Below the pieces are notes generated by a model. It ran no database searches. It was not told where the DNA came from and saw nothing but the letters and a program-made list of their open reading frames with translations. The position numbers and the translations under genes were made by a program. DNA of 50,244 nucleotides from the NCBI GenBank assembly GCA_023091735.1, contig JALKBU010000301.1, positions 1-50,244 on the forward strand, written 5' to 3'. Origin of the DNA: Trichomonas tenax. Lineage: Eukaryota > Parabasalia > Trichomonadida > Trichomonadidae. Position 1 is the stretch's first letter. The number at the start of each line of letters is the position of its first letter. Below, piece by piece: positions 20,516-31,195 of this stretch.

Positions 20516-21308
20516 TATATGTTTTAAATCAGATTATAAAATTGTTTCTTATCATTTATTCGTCTCACAATCAATCATTATGAAATTCATTTTCATATAT
20601 TCACTATTTCAATTCTTTCTAGCTGCATTATGAAGAACATTCAACGATCTGCTGCATATTATATTAGCGTGGGCATTGTATTTTTTGATCATTGGTAATT
20701 ATTTTTCATGATAGGTGACAATTTGCAATGATTGATTTATTCACTATAATTTGATAATAAGAACAACAGAATCTCAATATTGCATGATCTTACGCGCAAT
20801 GTTAAATCAAGATCGACGTGAATTGCATCCTTCTCTGATTGCAAAAGTGTGTAACAATTTTTCTTGCATTGTGATGGTAATGATGTCGCTTCCACAATTT
20901 CGAGTTTTTACACAATGCTGTCACTTCTTCATGAAGAATGATGATTTTGTAAAAACTCGAGAGATGGCGTTCACGTAAGCACGTTTATTATCTGAAAAAA
21001 ATCATTAATATTCAAATGTTATGACAAGAATCAATACACACTCAATATAAAATATATTTTTTGAATATGCAAATTCATCAAAAATTGACAAAATTGTAGA
21101 CTACCTATATGGTATATTTCACAATGATGATATTCACATCATTGGATTGCAATATATAAAAAATCGAATATCGAGTTTCACATGATTTTCAGTTGCGCAA
21201 ATACTTGAAATACAAAAATTAACACATCAGAAGAATAAAATCGTCGAAAGGTCGAATCCAGATTAAAAAATTGAGAGAAGAACGATTGTTTTTTGGCCAA
21301 AAAAATTT
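20516..21308. other. Intergenic, about 800 bases; no supportable gene
   Basis: AT-rich. A 75-codon frame at 20751-20978 has no recognisable features and is not supported. Confidence 0.45.
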
Positions 21309-22829
21309 ATGGAGCCTGTCCAGCAGACGATTGGAAACTATACACTTCTGCAGACACTCGGCTCCGGCACCACAGGCAAGGTAAAGCTCGCGGAAAGATT
21401 GGATGACAGGGAAAAATTTGCGATTAAAATTGTAAAAAAGTCTTATCTCGACGCAAAACCCGAAGTTCAAAGAAAAATTCGTAGAGAAATCGCACTAATG
21501 AGGTTCCTTGACCATCCACACTTGATCAAGCTTGAAGAAATTCTCGAATCTCCACGACATTTATACATTATAATGGAGTATGCTCCAAATGGCGAATTAT
21601 TCGACTTCCTCGTCTACAGGAGATCGATATCACCTGAGCGTGCTTTAAAGTTTTTCCATCAAATTATATATGGTCTTGAATATTTACATGTACATGGCTT
21701 TTGCCACCGTGATCTCAAGCCGGAAAATATCCTTCTGGACGGAGCCAATCAGATAAAGATCGGAGACTTCGGCTTTGCACGATGGATGAGATCAAATGTC
21801 GCTGAAACATCATGTGGATCGCCACACTACGCAGCCCCAGAAGTTATTAAGGGACTTCGCTATGATGGCCGTTGTGCTGATATCTGGAGCTCTGGCGTTA
21901 TTTTTTATGCACTTTTATGTGGAAAACTTCCATTCGATGACAGCTCAGTTCGCAATTTACTAGCTAAGGTTAAGGCTGGCAACTTTTACATGCCTGATTT
22001 TGACCGACCAATACAAGATTTGATTTCGAGAATGCTTACTGTCGATCCATCACAAAGAATTACAATTTCACAGATCAAAGCACACCCAGCGTTCAGAATG
22101 TATCACCCAGAAGAGTACATCTTTCCAACTCCAATTCCACTGCCTTTCCTTCCAGAGCCAGTTGATATTTCAATCGTCGATGAGAACGCATACAAGATCC
22201 TCCTTCAGATTGGCTTCCCATCTGTCGAAGAAATCAAAGCTGAATTAACAAGTTCGACTCATAACATGGCAAAAGTCTTCTACAACATGCTAATGAACAC
22301 AGTTTCCTTGAAGAATCTTCCTTGGGATAAGTTACGTGAGTCAAATGAAATGGCACTGCTAAGTTCAGAAAATTATATGATTTCACCACAACAGTCATTC
22401 CACGTAAACGACATGCAAGTCGGCGATCCATTCAGAAAAGTTCCAAAGCTTAATCACTTGGCCTCCACGCCAGAAAATTATAGCCTTGCTGAACACACAA
22501 TTGGATGGACAGCAGATGACCTTGCAATGGATCCAGACAAACCAGTTGAAGAACAAGACTTCACACTTGAGATTAGAATAGAAGAATTCATGACAGTTGC
22601 ACAGAAGATCATGGCAAACTACGGATATGAATACTTCCATCCAGACGATGTCCAGTTGATTTGCAAGAAAGAAAATCCAGAAACATACATTTTCTTCAAT
22701 GGTCTTTGTTCTGGCGAAAACCAGATAGAGATCAACATGTCAAGGACAATGGGAACAGAAACTGAGTTCCAAGATATTGTGATTGCATTATCAGATGCAA
22801 TTCGTGATCTCATGATGGAAGGCGAATAA
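21309..22829 (+). CDS. CAMK-group Ser/Thr kinase, SNF1/KIN type, 506 aa
   Basis: The kinase domain spans about residues 10-262. GSGTTGKV starts at residue 18, the ATP lysine is K40 (FAIKIVKK), HRDLKPEN has D135, DFG starts at 153, and the activation segment is ETSCGSPHYAAPE, with LxCGxPxYxAPE-like features of AMPK relatives. A UBA-like/auto-inhibitory helical segment follows (about 285-335, ENAYKILLQIGFPSVEEIKAEL). The C-terminal 90 residues (FTLEIRIEEFMTVAQKIMANYGYEYF...) look like a KA1-type domain. BRSK, NIM1 and Gin4 have this plan. ATG 21309 follows a T-rich leader and is the first in frame. Confidence 0.93.
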   Translation: MEPVQQTIGNYTLLQTLGSGTTGKVKLAERLDDREKFAIKIVKKSYLDAKPEVQRKIRREIALMRFLDHPHLIKLEEILESPRHLYIIMEYAPNGELFDFLVYRRSISPERALKFFHQIIYGLEYLHVHGFCHRDLKPENILLDGANQIKIGDFGFARWMRSNVAETSCGSPHYAAPEVIKGLRYDGRCADIWSSGVIFYALLCGKLPFDDSSVRNLLAKVKAGNFYMPDFDRPIQDLISRMLTVDPSQRITISQIKAHPAFRMYHPEEYIFPTPIPLPFLPEPVDISIVDENAYKILLQIGFPSVEEIKAELTSSTHNMAKVFYNMLMNTVSLKNLPWDKLRESNEMALLSSENYMISPQQSFHVNDMQVGDPFRKVPKLNHLASTPENYSLAEHTIGWTADDLAMDPDKPVEEQDFTLEIRIEEFMTVAQKIMANYGYEYFHPDDVQLICKKENPETYIFFNGLCSGENQIEINMSRTMGTETEFQDIVIALSDAIRDLMMEGE

Positions 22830-22932
22830 TTTCTCTTATATTGTATTTTATATTATTTAATTATTTCTTTTTGTTTTAAAAGTTCAAACTCTGATTAATA
22901 AATTTACCAGCATTTTTTTGCCACAATTCTCG

Positions 22933-23436
22933 ATGACTGATGATTCTATCAAAGAAAAAGGTTATGAATTTAAAGCAATATATCCTGACATCGAAAAAGG
23001 TTCAACGAGATATCTTGTACATACTAAATGTCAAGACATTATAGATAATGTACGAAAGATAATAAACGGGACAAGCTTGGAAAACATCGGAAAGGATTAC
23101 AAAATATGGTTCGAAAACGTTATAGTTGATCAGACCGTGCAAAACAAACGTGATGCTTTGATTTATTCATTAAAATACTATTTATACAATACAACAGAGA
23201 AAGAGTTCCAGACAGACGAAAATAAAATAAAAGACATTGTTGACTCTATTCTAAGTCAATGGGGGCATGAGATAATACATAGAGACAATTGTAGCATTGG
23301 TACATATCGCTATCTCATGAGATTATTCACGGACCCTAATGAACAAGGAAAGGCAAAGATAACAGGCGATCCTTTGAAAAATTATTTCAGACCAATTCAA
23401 CCCAAATCTACCTCTGCTAACGGAGCAAGCTCATGA
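22933..23436 (+). CDS. Hypothetical protein, 167 aa
   Basis: A soluble, mixed-charge protein starting MTDDSIKEKGYEFKAIYPD, with a hydrophilic tail ending STSANGASS. The ATG at 22933 is used; the longest frame begins at a TTG at 22918. The pattern SILSQWGHEIIHRDNCSIGTYRYLMRLF is distinctive and looks like a conserved core, but I cannot name the family. It lies 103 bases after the kinase gene and 112 before MEMO1, all on the same strand. Trichomonad genes are transcribed singly, so this spacing does not imply an operon. Confidence 0.85.
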   Translation: MTDDSIKEKGYEFKAIYPDIEKGSTRYLVHTKCQDIIDNVRKIINGTSLENIGKDYKIWFENVIVDQTVQNKRDALIYSLKYYLYNTTEKEFQTDENKIKDIVDSILSQWGHEIIHRDNCSIGTYRYLMRLFTDPNEQGKAKITGDPLKNYFRPIQPKSTSANGASS

Positions 23437-23518
23437 CATTTGGTAGAGCTCCTACACAGGGAGCATATTCCTGTCTTCATAAACATTATTTGTAAATTTG
23501 TCGCATAAATAAATAACT

Positions 23519-23529
23519 TGACATGTAAA
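23519..23529 (+). promoter_or_regulatory. TGACATGTAAA upstream motif of the MEMO1 gene
   Basis: Lies 20 bases before the MEMO1 ATG and just upstream of its initiator-like CGTCAATT. The identical 11-mer is at 25684-25694, before the ankyrin gene, and close variants precede several other genes here. Confidence 0.45.
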
Positions 23530-23533
23530 TTAT

Positions 23534-23541
23534 CGTCAATT
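23534..23541 (+). promoter_or_regulatory. Initiator-like element CGTCAATT of the MEMO1 gene
   Basis: Seven bases before the ATG; nearly identical to TGTCAATT before the Rab and zinc-knuckle genes. Confidence 0.55.
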
Positions 23542-23548
23542 TTAAAAA

Positions 23549-24418
23549 ATGTCATCGAAAGTTGTTCCCGCTTATCACGCTGGTTCGTGGTATCCAGTTG
23601 GTGATGAACTTGATACAATGCTTAAGGAAGCATTCGATAATGCCTCTGTTACAGCTGAAAAGAAAGGCGTTCTTAAAGCAATTATAGCACCCCATGCTGG
23701 TTACGTTTTCAGTGTTCAGACAGCAGCGTACGCATATAAAGCAGTTGATCCGTACCTTTATGAGCGTGCGGTAATTCTCGGACCTTCACATCGCATTTAC
23801 GTTACAAAATGTACAATTGCGGCAGCTGAAGGATGCGATACACCTTACGGAATGATCCCAATTGATACCAAAGCTGCAAATGAACTACTGACTAAATATC
23901 CGGATTCATTCCAAATTTTATCCATCGATCAGTCTGCAAAGGAGCATTCTCTTGAGATGCAGCTGCCTTTACTAAAGCATATTTTCGGAGCAAAACCGTT
24001 CACTGTCCTTCCAATCATGATCGGTGGATTATCTCAAAAGCAACACAACCAAGTTGTTGAGGCACTCAAGCCAATCGTTTCAGATCCAAAGACGCTCCTT
24101 GTTATCTCATCAGATTTTTGCCACTGGGGTGCTAACTTTGATTATTATTATCTTCCTGATGGATCCGAACCTATTTACAAGAGGATTGAGAAACTTGATA
24201 AGGATGCTTGGGCTCATATTCAGTCCCAGAATCCAAAAGAATTCACAAATTATATCGAGAAAACAGAAAACACGATATGTGGCTATGTTCCGATTACCAT
24301 GGCTATGCAAATGCTAGTTAAATTTGATGCAGAGTTTCCACATTATTCTCAATCATCCCATGTTACAAGAAAGAATGATTCTAGTGTTTCCTACTCAGCA
24401 GGTATCCTCAGAATATAA
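23549..24418 (+). CDS. MEMO1-family protein, 289 aa
   Basis: Matches the MEMO1 family over its full length: YHAGSWYP at the N-terminus, APHAGY, GPSHR, HSLEMQLP and SSDFCHWG. The three metal-binding residues of human MEMO1 (His49, His81, Cys244) fall at exactly the same residue numbers here: H49 in APHAGY, H81 in GPSHR and C244 in NTICG. The family resembles non-haem iron dioxygenases; in animals MEMO1 acts in receptor signalling to the cytoskeleton and in copper/iron handling. The role in trichomonads is unknown. ATG 23549 sits 8 bases after an initiator-like element. Confidence 0.97.
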   Translation: MSSKVVPAYHAGSWYPVGDELDTMLKEAFDNASVTAEKKGVLKAIIAPHAGYVFSVQTAAYAYKAVDPYLYERAVILGPSHRIYVTKCTIAAAEGCDTPYGMIPIDTKAANELLTKYPDSFQILSIDQSAKEHSLEMQLPLLKHIFGAKPFTVLPIMIGGLSQKQHNQVVEALKPIVSDPKTLLVISSDFCHWGANFDYYYLPDGSEPIYKRIEKLDKDAWAHIQSQNPKEFTNYIEKTENTICGYVPITMAMQMLVKFDAEFPHYSQSSHVTRKNDSSVSYSAGILRI

Positions 24419-25799
24419 CACCCTTAATATGTTTGTGTTTCCTTGATGACTTTTAAAAATGAAATAATTTCCAAAATGTATTCATTTAACATATATATAT
24501 TGCCACATAAATTTCATTTTGAATATAAAATAGAGGTGGGACAACCCTTGAAAATTGAAATTGGAGTACCAAACTTTGCACACATATTTGCATAGTCCTA
24601 TATATGCTATATTATAAATAGCAGATGAAAATAAGAAAGTCAAAGATTTAACACAATCCCACTTTACAATTTAAAAAATAAATTTCGAATTGGGGCTCAA
24701 TAATTAAATTTTGAAAATTTGATTGGTATACTTTCAATAAATGAGAAACTAAATAAGCAAAAACTCACAACTATTGACACTATATATTATTCGAGAGAAA
24801 AAAGGTCCAGTAGCCATGGCCATTAATGAGAATCTGATGGCTGAAATTTCCTCACGATAACCTTATTAGAACTGGGAGAATGGTTAACCTTATCATTACA
24901 TTGGAACTATGTTCGAACCTTGGTTGCAATCATCTCTTTTTTTTCTTTTTTATCTAGCTTCGATTGATATATGCTTAATTGGGAAACTATTGATATCATA
25001 TTGTTGACTTCTATAACCAGATCGGATTGATATAATTTAACATTGCTCACACTATTTTCATTGCTAGGGTCGATTCAATTTTAATTCAATCAACATGGAA
25101 AAAAACAATTATGGAATGAAACATATAACAAAATATAAGTATGTTAAATTTAAACTACATAAGCATTCCAAAATGCTTAAAGTCGAGAAACAATGATTTC
25201 AATTTCGCTATAAATAGAATGAAGCTCACTTAAAAGCCAAGTACACTGATCTCCTATATGTGATATACTATAGTCCACATTTTAAATGCCTTTTACAACA
25301 AAATTGCTGAAACTCAATACCGAAGAAAAATAAAAATCTGACTTTACAAATGAAAAATTTTGCCAATTTTACAATAACCGTCGTAAAGGGTAATTTTTTG
25401 ATAAGTTATTTTGCGTATACATGATATGCAGATATAAAAATAAACCATTTTTGATGTTTCAATGTTTTGCGGTTATCGTAAACAAGCATCACAATAGTAT
25501 TGAAAAGCTATAGAACCATCAAAGTATTCAAATTTAGGTTGACCCACTTCTTATAAAATGCCATGTAAATTAGATTAAAACAAAATTTTGAGAGAAAAAT
25601 CTTAAGATTTGACAATGAAATGATACATTTTTAATGAAATAATATTCCATGTAAAATATTTTTGTGAAGTAAATATATTATTTTGACATGTAAAGATAGA
25701 AGATGTCAAAAAATTAAATCAACGATGACGAACAAAAAAAAATTTGAAATAACCACAAACACTCAGCACACATTTATTTTTATAGATTAAAAAGCTTTG
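24419..25799. other. Intergenic, 1.4 kb; no gene seen
   Basis: AT-rich. TGACATGTAAA is at 25684-25694, 105 bases before the ankyrin gene. A GTTCGAACC (24911-24919) followed by T8 (24937-24944) resembles a Pol III B-box and terminator, but no tRNA fold could be drawn. Confidence 0.5.
25684..25694 (+). promoter_or_regulatory. TGACATGTAAA upstream motif of the ankyrin gene
   Basis: Identical to the 11-mer in front of the MEMO1 gene. Confidence 0.45.
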
Positions 25800-27473
25800 A
25801 TGTCTAAATCGATCCGCTTCGAGCCAGATGCCTTAGAGGAAGCAAACATGGTGTCAAGGCTCCAAGAGTGGCTGATGAGTCTATCCAAGAACAATCTGCG
25901 GGACCGAAATTCGTTGATTTTGCAATCTATTATTCCATTATCGATAGACAAGGTCCAATTGTTCGTTCGCAACATCATACAGGCGTGCGAAGTCCGGCCG
26001 CACCTGATTTCAACGTACAGTGAGTTGATAGGACTGATGTATCAAGCAAAATCGCCACAGAACGCTCTAAATTCATTAAAACCATTGTTAATCAAAGCAC
26101 TTCTAACACCTAAACCATTCATTGAACAGTTTCTCGCGAATGTCGGAGATTTTATTTTTCTCCGTTATATATGTCAAACAATCGGCATAACCAACGACGA
26201 ACTCGTTGCCAACATCAGATCGTTTTGCGAACACCACGATGACCTGAAGTATTATCATTGTTTGCTGTTTTGCATTTTTGCACCTGAATTACAAGCCTCA
26301 GATCCAGACTTTTACGAAAGCTTGGACGAGCTGTTCAAGGAAGAATATGCAGCCCCGTCTTGCAAGCTCGTTTTAAAATATTTTTACGAAAATATCAACA
26401 ATTTGCGCGCAGACAACTGGGCATTCCAGAGGGATTGCATTGAGCACGGTGGATATAGAACATCTATCGCTGTCGCATTGAAAACAGACGATCTTGACAA
26501 TTTTCAAGATATTGTCCTCAACTCAAACTCAGATTTCAATAGCAAAATACGAGCATCTGTATTCGAGCCATGCCAGTTCATGCAAGAAGAGCCGACATAC
26601 ATACAATATGCAGCTTTTCACGGTTCGCTGAAATGCTTCAAATTTCTTCTGCTAAATGGTGCAAATCTCACTGTCACAGACAACCAGAAGTTCACTCTTG
26701 GACACTTCGTCATTGCTGGTGGCAATGTTGAAATCACACGCCTCGCTGCACAAAATTCTTGCAGCTTTGAAGGTTGCCTTCATATTGCAACGAGATTCTT
26801 CAGACCGGACCTCTTTGAGTGGCTGCATACAAATTACTTCCACAACCTTTCTGAAGTACACAAGCGCTTTGGAAGTGTGCTGCACGAATCAGCTGCTTCA
26901 AACAATATTTCGCAAATATTATTTTGCTATAAAAAAGGCGTCGACATCAATATCAAAACAGAGGATAAATCGACGCCTCTTCACTTCGCGGTAAAGAACA
27001 GGAAGATAGACGCTGTTAGATTGATACTGCGGACAGTTGGTGTTGAAGTTAATTCCAAAGATGCCACAGAAATGACGCCTCTTCACTTTGCAGCTTTGTT
27101 CGATGATCCAACAATGACTACTGAAGTCTTGAGGAATCCAAATGTTGACATTAACATGACTAACTCATGGGGAATGACAGCACTTTGCGTCGCCGCACAA
27201 GACGGCAACGATGCTACTGTTAAGGCTTTAATGCAACGCGAAGATTTGGACATCAACTGCAAAGATGAAAACTCGATGACACCATTGCATTATGCGGCTC
27301 AGGAGGGAGAATACGAAACAGTTAAAGTCCTCCTGACGTCGAAAAATATAGATGTTGAGTGCAAAGATGCACGCGGAATGAGTCCTTTCTCATACGCTGA
27401 ACAAAGCGGAATGGAAAAGACTGCACAGTTGTTACAAGATTTCGCTTCAAAGCGGATCAATATCAATTATTAA
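25800..27473 (+). CDS. Ankyrin-repeat protein, 557 aa
   Basis: ATG at 25800 (MSKSIRFEPDALEEANM) is used; the frame also opens at a TTG one codon earlier. Residues 1-250 are helical and of a type common at the N-terminus of trichomonad ankyrin proteins. From about residue 260 to 545 there are ankyrin repeats. The last four are clear (TPLHFAVKNRKIDAVRLIL, TPLHFAALFDDPTMTTEVL, TALCVAAQDGNDATVKALM, TPLHYAAQEGEYETVKVLL), the earlier ones degenerate. No enzyme domain, so probably a protein-interaction scaffold. It is convergent with the TULIP-PqiA gene, 144 bases away. Confidence 0.93.
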   Translation: MSKSIRFEPDALEEANMVSRLQEWLMSLSKNNLRDRNSLILQSIIPLSIDKVQLFVRNIIQACEVRPHLISTYSELIGLMYQAKSPQNALNSLKPLLIKALLTPKPFIEQFLANVGDFIFLRYICQTIGITNDELVANIRSFCEHHDDLKYYHCLLFCIFAPELQASDPDFYESLDELFKEEYAAPSCKLVLKYFYENINNLRADNWAFQRDCIEHGGYRTSIAVALKTDDLDNFQDIVLNSNSDFNSKIRASVFEPCQFMQEEPTYIQYAAFHGSLKCFKFLLLNGANLTVTDNQKFTLGHFVIAGGNVEITRLAAQNSCSFEGCLHIATRFFRPDLFEWLHTNYFHNLSEVHKRFGSVLHESAASNNISQILFCYKKGVDINIKTEDKSTPLHFAVKNRKIDAVRLILRTVGVEVNSKDATEMTPLHFAALFDDPTMTTEVLRNPNVDINMTNSWGMTALCVAAQDGNDATVKALMQREDLDINCKDENSMTPLHYAAQEGEYETVKVLLTSKNIDVECKDARGMSPFSYAEQSGMEKTAQLLQDFASKRININY

Positions 27474-27617
27474 TGTTATTATTATAGTATAGAATTGTTT
27501 CTTTGTTCATGTACTTATTGTTTTGTTTATTTTTAATCCCGATTTAATAAAACTATATACATATTGTATTGTTATTTATTACAATTAGTAAGAAAATGAA
27601 TAGAGATTGTTTTAATT

Positions 27618-30600
27618 TTATTTTACAAAAGAAGCCGCACTGCTATCAAATGAATCACCATTACGCTCATTGATGACGCGCTCTGAGATGTTGTTTAAGA
27701 GAATTGTCGCCACTGTATGTAATATTGCGGCGGCAAAGAGAATCCATGAACCTTTCTCAAGTTTTGTAATGACATCAAAACAAACTTCATGTCCTTTGAT
27801 CAGATCTTCATCCTTGAAGAACATGCGAAGGATTGGATTGATCATATCACATTTATCGCCAACCATGAATGCGGCGAACTGAGAAATTTCTGCGACAGCA
27901 GCGAGAATGGAAATAATGAAGACATCAAGACAGTTCCATGCATATATGACTTCACATGCAACATAGAAACCACGCTGAACTTTCTTTGAGAGAGGAATGA
28001 AGAGAAGAACCATCTGGCAAAGAATGTGAGAGATTGGCATAATGATAACTACAACAATGAATAATGCTTGAGTGAATCTGATAGTGAATTGATTTGGATT
28101 TTCAGCTGCATATGGCAAAAGAATTGCGAGATCGATGACAGAGTATTCTTTCTCATGCGGATCATCAAGCATATCTAATGCATATCCAACTAACCCAACG
28201 AAGTCGAATCCGAAGCTTCTAACATAGATACCAACGCCAACTAAGCCAAGGGAAAGGAACAAAAGGATGCTTGTGACATATGCTAACTTCTTTAATTCAG
28301 ACATCTTTAATACGGAGAATTTCTTCTTTGCAAGCTGTCCATCATCACCATTCTGTGGTTTATCTGCATATCTTTCAACAGCAAGCATGATGTGTGAAAG
28401 GCCAAGAGAGATGACTGTACCAAGCATCAATGTCAAGAAGCCATAAGCTGGATAAACCCATAGGTGAACAGACACCGGAAGATCCACTTGCGACGAAACG
28501 ATTGGGAAGTAAACATCGAAGTTGAAAGCAATGAGCATCAAAACCATGACGAACGAGTCCACGAGAGACCATTTACCGAGTGCATCGAGGAACTTAAGGA
28601 ATGTTTCTCTGCGCTTCGCGTGCATTATTGGGCCAGGAAGGATCCACACAAGAAGCATCATGATGAGTTTCGTGTATGGCCATGCACATGACATGACAGC
28701 GATTAAAATAGACAATGCATAAGTCTTTGCTTCCCACATCTCACAGACTGAATTGATAAGACTAAAGTCTTCTATTGATGGGAATGTAATATGTTTGTCA
28801 CCGAGGAAGGCCTTCGCAAAGACACTTGCACCAATACCAGTATTACTTGAAATAAATACAGCAATGTTCATGAATACCAAAAGAGGAAGCAGTAATCTGA
28901 CAAATAGTGATAATCTTGGTGTCATCAAAAGGCTTGCTTCTGCATCTGTTCTCCATAATTTCTCCCAGAAAGTACTCACGCGCACTCTCGGGGCTTCGAT
29001 CTCACGCTGGGTGAAGAGTGGTTTATCAAGAGACTCGATAGATTCATGGCTGGCAAAGCGGTATGACATGCTGTCATCTTGGTCTGTTTTCTCTGATGGC
29101 TCCTTCGGCATGATGCAGAAGATGACAATAATAAGTCCAAAAGAGCCAACACCTGCTGTGACAGAGACCCAGAGTGTGTAATCAGAATACGGAGAGTCTT
29201 GTATGTGTTTGCATTCAGCATGAGCGAGCTGATCATTGATGAGGTTGTTTAGCTGATTAGTTCCGAAGTGATTAACGAAACCAGTCACAAAAGTAGGAAT
29301 AACGGGGTTATAGTTATCTATGAAGAACTTCACAACAGTGTTAATGAATTTTCGAATTTCTAGTTCCATTTCATGCGTACTCGCTTCTAGACTCAAGTGA
29401 TCTATTGTCGTATTGAACAAAAGATAAGTTATTCCTGTTCCGTTTGGCAAAAGAAGCATTTCAAGACATCCAACTTCTAATGCTTCTGCATTCGTGTAAT
29501 TGAGACCTGCACCTTCAGGTGACGCGATCTGCATCTTGAAGTCCATCTTATTGTGTGACAAAGCAATGTCTAAGTCAGCTGTTTCGCTGAGATATGCATC
29601 TCCTGTCGTGACAGAAGTGCTATTGGTGCTCACATTGATTTGGAATGAGATGTTTATACCGAGAGAATCCATTCCTGTGTGTGAGTCAACAATGTATTCG
29701 CTTATAGGCTCGAGAATCGTAAAATCGTCCCAAGTATTAAGGCCAGAGAGGTGCAGATCTATCAAAGATAGGTTCAGAGTAGCGTTGACATTCGGTACAG
29801 GGAACGAGAAAGCAAGAGGAATTTCCATCTTAAGATATGACAGGATTGACTCGAGAGAAGCTAGTCCTGTTCCGTTAGTGAACCTGTTTGCGAGGCCGTT
29901 TAAGTTCAATGGACCATTTGTTCCGGTGAAATTCGTCAACATAAATCTCATCACATCTAAAACGTATGATTTTCGCATATCAGTCATATTTGGACCAATA
30001 GGGATATCAATAGGCTTTGTATAGTTGAGGTATGGAATGATAATGTCGTTTGCTTGCTTAAATCCGTCCGTTATAACATTTCCGAGCAAATCTTGGATAT
30101 TGTCGCACACCATCGATCCAACATTGTTCTGTATCGCGCTGACAACGATTCCTTTAACTAGATTGATCAACCAATCGAAAAACGCAGAAGTATCGATATG
30201 AAGCACAGGATCATCGATTCTGTCAATAGAAGCGCCACAAGTGTTCTTAGAGACAGAAACACGTTTGATCAAGCCGTGTTCGTCCTTTTCGAAGTGAAGC
30301 CCGATATTGAATTTTGTACCTGACGCTGTAGCAGCGAAAGAACCCGACTGATCGAATGAATGAGTAGGTGCCGTCTGATACACTCGTATATGACCGTCGA
30401 TTGCCGCATTTAATTTCACTGATAAATATAAATCATCTTGAACGACGTCAGGATTTGGATAGTTTTCCGCATGTATGCTCAGAAGGTCCAGGTTATGGAT
30501 GGATAAGTTTTTCAGCGTAATATTGTAGTATAAAAATCCCCAATTCGTCTGAGCTTCGATCAGATCAACTGTGACGTTCAGCTTGTTGATCCAACACTTA

Positions 30601-30656
30601 AAGTCGCACTGATATGGTTCTCCATAGAGCTGCGCGAACGAAAGAACAAAAAACAT
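27618..30656 (-). CDS. BPI/TULIP lipid-binding domain fused to a tandem PqiA-like membrane domain, 1012 aa
   Basis: ATG at 30656 gives a signal peptide (MFFVLSFAQLYGEP); the frame opens 11 codons earlier. Residues about 15-480 look like an LBP/BPI/CETP (TULIP) fold: many NxT/S glycosylation sites, alternating beta sequence, and a Cys pair of the BPI type (NTCGASIDR...GSMVCDNIQ). A membrane helix (about 495-516) follows. Then come two similar four-helix modules: about 587-755 with WSLVDSF at 696-702, and 790-990 with WNCLDVF at 907-913. The W-x-x-(L/V)-D-x-F signature, and two repeated modules, are features of bacterial PqiA/LetA. The inferred role is lipid transfer between the lumenal/extracellular side and a membrane. 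Confidence 0.8.
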   Translation of the reverse strand: MFFVLSFAQLYGEPYQCDFKCWINKLNVTVDLIEAQTNWGFLYYNITLKNLSIHNLDLLSIHAENYPNPDVVQDDLYLSVKLNAAIDGHIRVYQTAPTHSFDQSGSFAATASGTKFNIGLHFEKDEHGLIKRVSVSKNTCGASIDRIDDPVLHIDTSAFFDWLINLVKGIVVSAIQNNVGSMVCDNIQDLLGNVITDGFKQANDIIIPYLNYTKPIDIPIGPNMTDMRKSYVLDVMRFMLTNFTGTNGPLNLNGLANRFTNGTGLASLESILSYLKMEIPLAFSFPVPNVNATLNLSLIDLHLSGLNTWDDFTILEPISEYIVDSHTGMDSLGINISFQINVSTNSTSVTTGDAYLSETADLDIALSHNKMDFKMQIASPEGAGLNYTNAEALEVGCLEMLLLPNGTGITYLLFNTTIDHLSLEASTHEMELEIRKFINTVVKFFIDNYNPVIPTFVTGFVNHFGTNQLNNLINDQLAHAECKHIQDSPYSDYTLWVSVTAGVGSFGLIIVIFCIMPKEPSEKTDQDDSMSYRFASHESIESLDKPLFTQREIEAPRVRVSTFWEKLWRTDAEASLLMTPRLSLFVRLLLPLLVFMNIAVFISSNTGIGASVFAKAFLGDKHITFPSIEDFSLINSVCEMWEAKTYALSILIAVMSCAWPYTKLIMMLLVWILPGPIMHAKRRETFLKFLDALGKWSLVDSFVMVLMLIAFNFDVYFPIVSSQVDLPVSVHLWVYPAYGFLTLMLGTVISLGLSHIMLAVERYADKPQNGDDGQLAKKKFSVLKMSELKKLAYVTSILLFLSLGLVGVGIYVRSFGFDFVGLVGYALDMLDDPHEKEYSVIDLAILLPYAAENPNQFTIRFTQALFIVVVIIMPISHILCQMVLLFIPLSKKVQRGFYVACEVIYAWNCLDVFIISILAAVAEISQFAAFMVGDKCDMINPILRMFFKDEDLIKGHEVCFDVITKLEKGSWILFAAAILHTVATILLNNISERVINERNGDSFDSSAASFVK

Positions 30657-31195
30657 TTTTATTTTTAATTTTTCTGTGAGATCCCTCAAAATGCAAACAT
30701 GACGAGAATCTACGTCATTTCGATTTTGCTGATTTTGGAGTGGTTTGCATATTTATGTTTGTCACGTTTTCGATTTTTGTTACAATTTTTGTAAGGTTAA
30801 TGAATATAACATTATTTACATCAATATTTCGAAGGTTAATCATTTTATACCATGTAAATAAAATATTACACATAAACTTACAATCAACGATCATTTTTAT
30901 TTTCTTTATAATTTTTCTCATTGCTATGAATGAAATCATCCAAAAGTAGACTATTCACAATCACTTTCAGTACCTTTAGAATGATATGCAGATTCATTTA
31001 TTGAACATCGATATAAAAATTTAAATGAATATATATTCAGCATTTTCCATTCATAATGCAACATATCACATTATTTACCTACATGCTATGCATTGATTAG
31101 CTAAATCAAATATTGATTTTGCAAATAATTACCCTGATATATATATAATTTTCGATTTTTGTTTTATAATAACAATACAAATAAATATATAGGAT
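30657..31195. other. Intergenic, about 540 bases; no gene seen
   Basis: AT-rich upstream region of the TULIP-PqiA gene. TCACAG, about 20 bases before the ATG, fits the TCA-Y-W initiator. Confidence 0.5.

Noticed and set aside
20751..20978. 75-codon frame in the 20.5-21.3 kb spacer
   Set aside because: No start context, no domain, and composition matches the surrounding non-coding DNA.
22830..23548. Kinase, 167-residue protein and MEMO1 genes as an operon
   Set aside because: The MEMO1 gene has its own initiator-like element, and trichomonad genes are transcribed singly.
24800..24944. Possible Pol III RNA gene (B-box-like GTTCGAACC, T8 downstream)
   Set aside because: No tRNA cloverleaf can be drawn, the A-box is poor, and no SRP, RNase P, U6 or 5S motif is recognisable.
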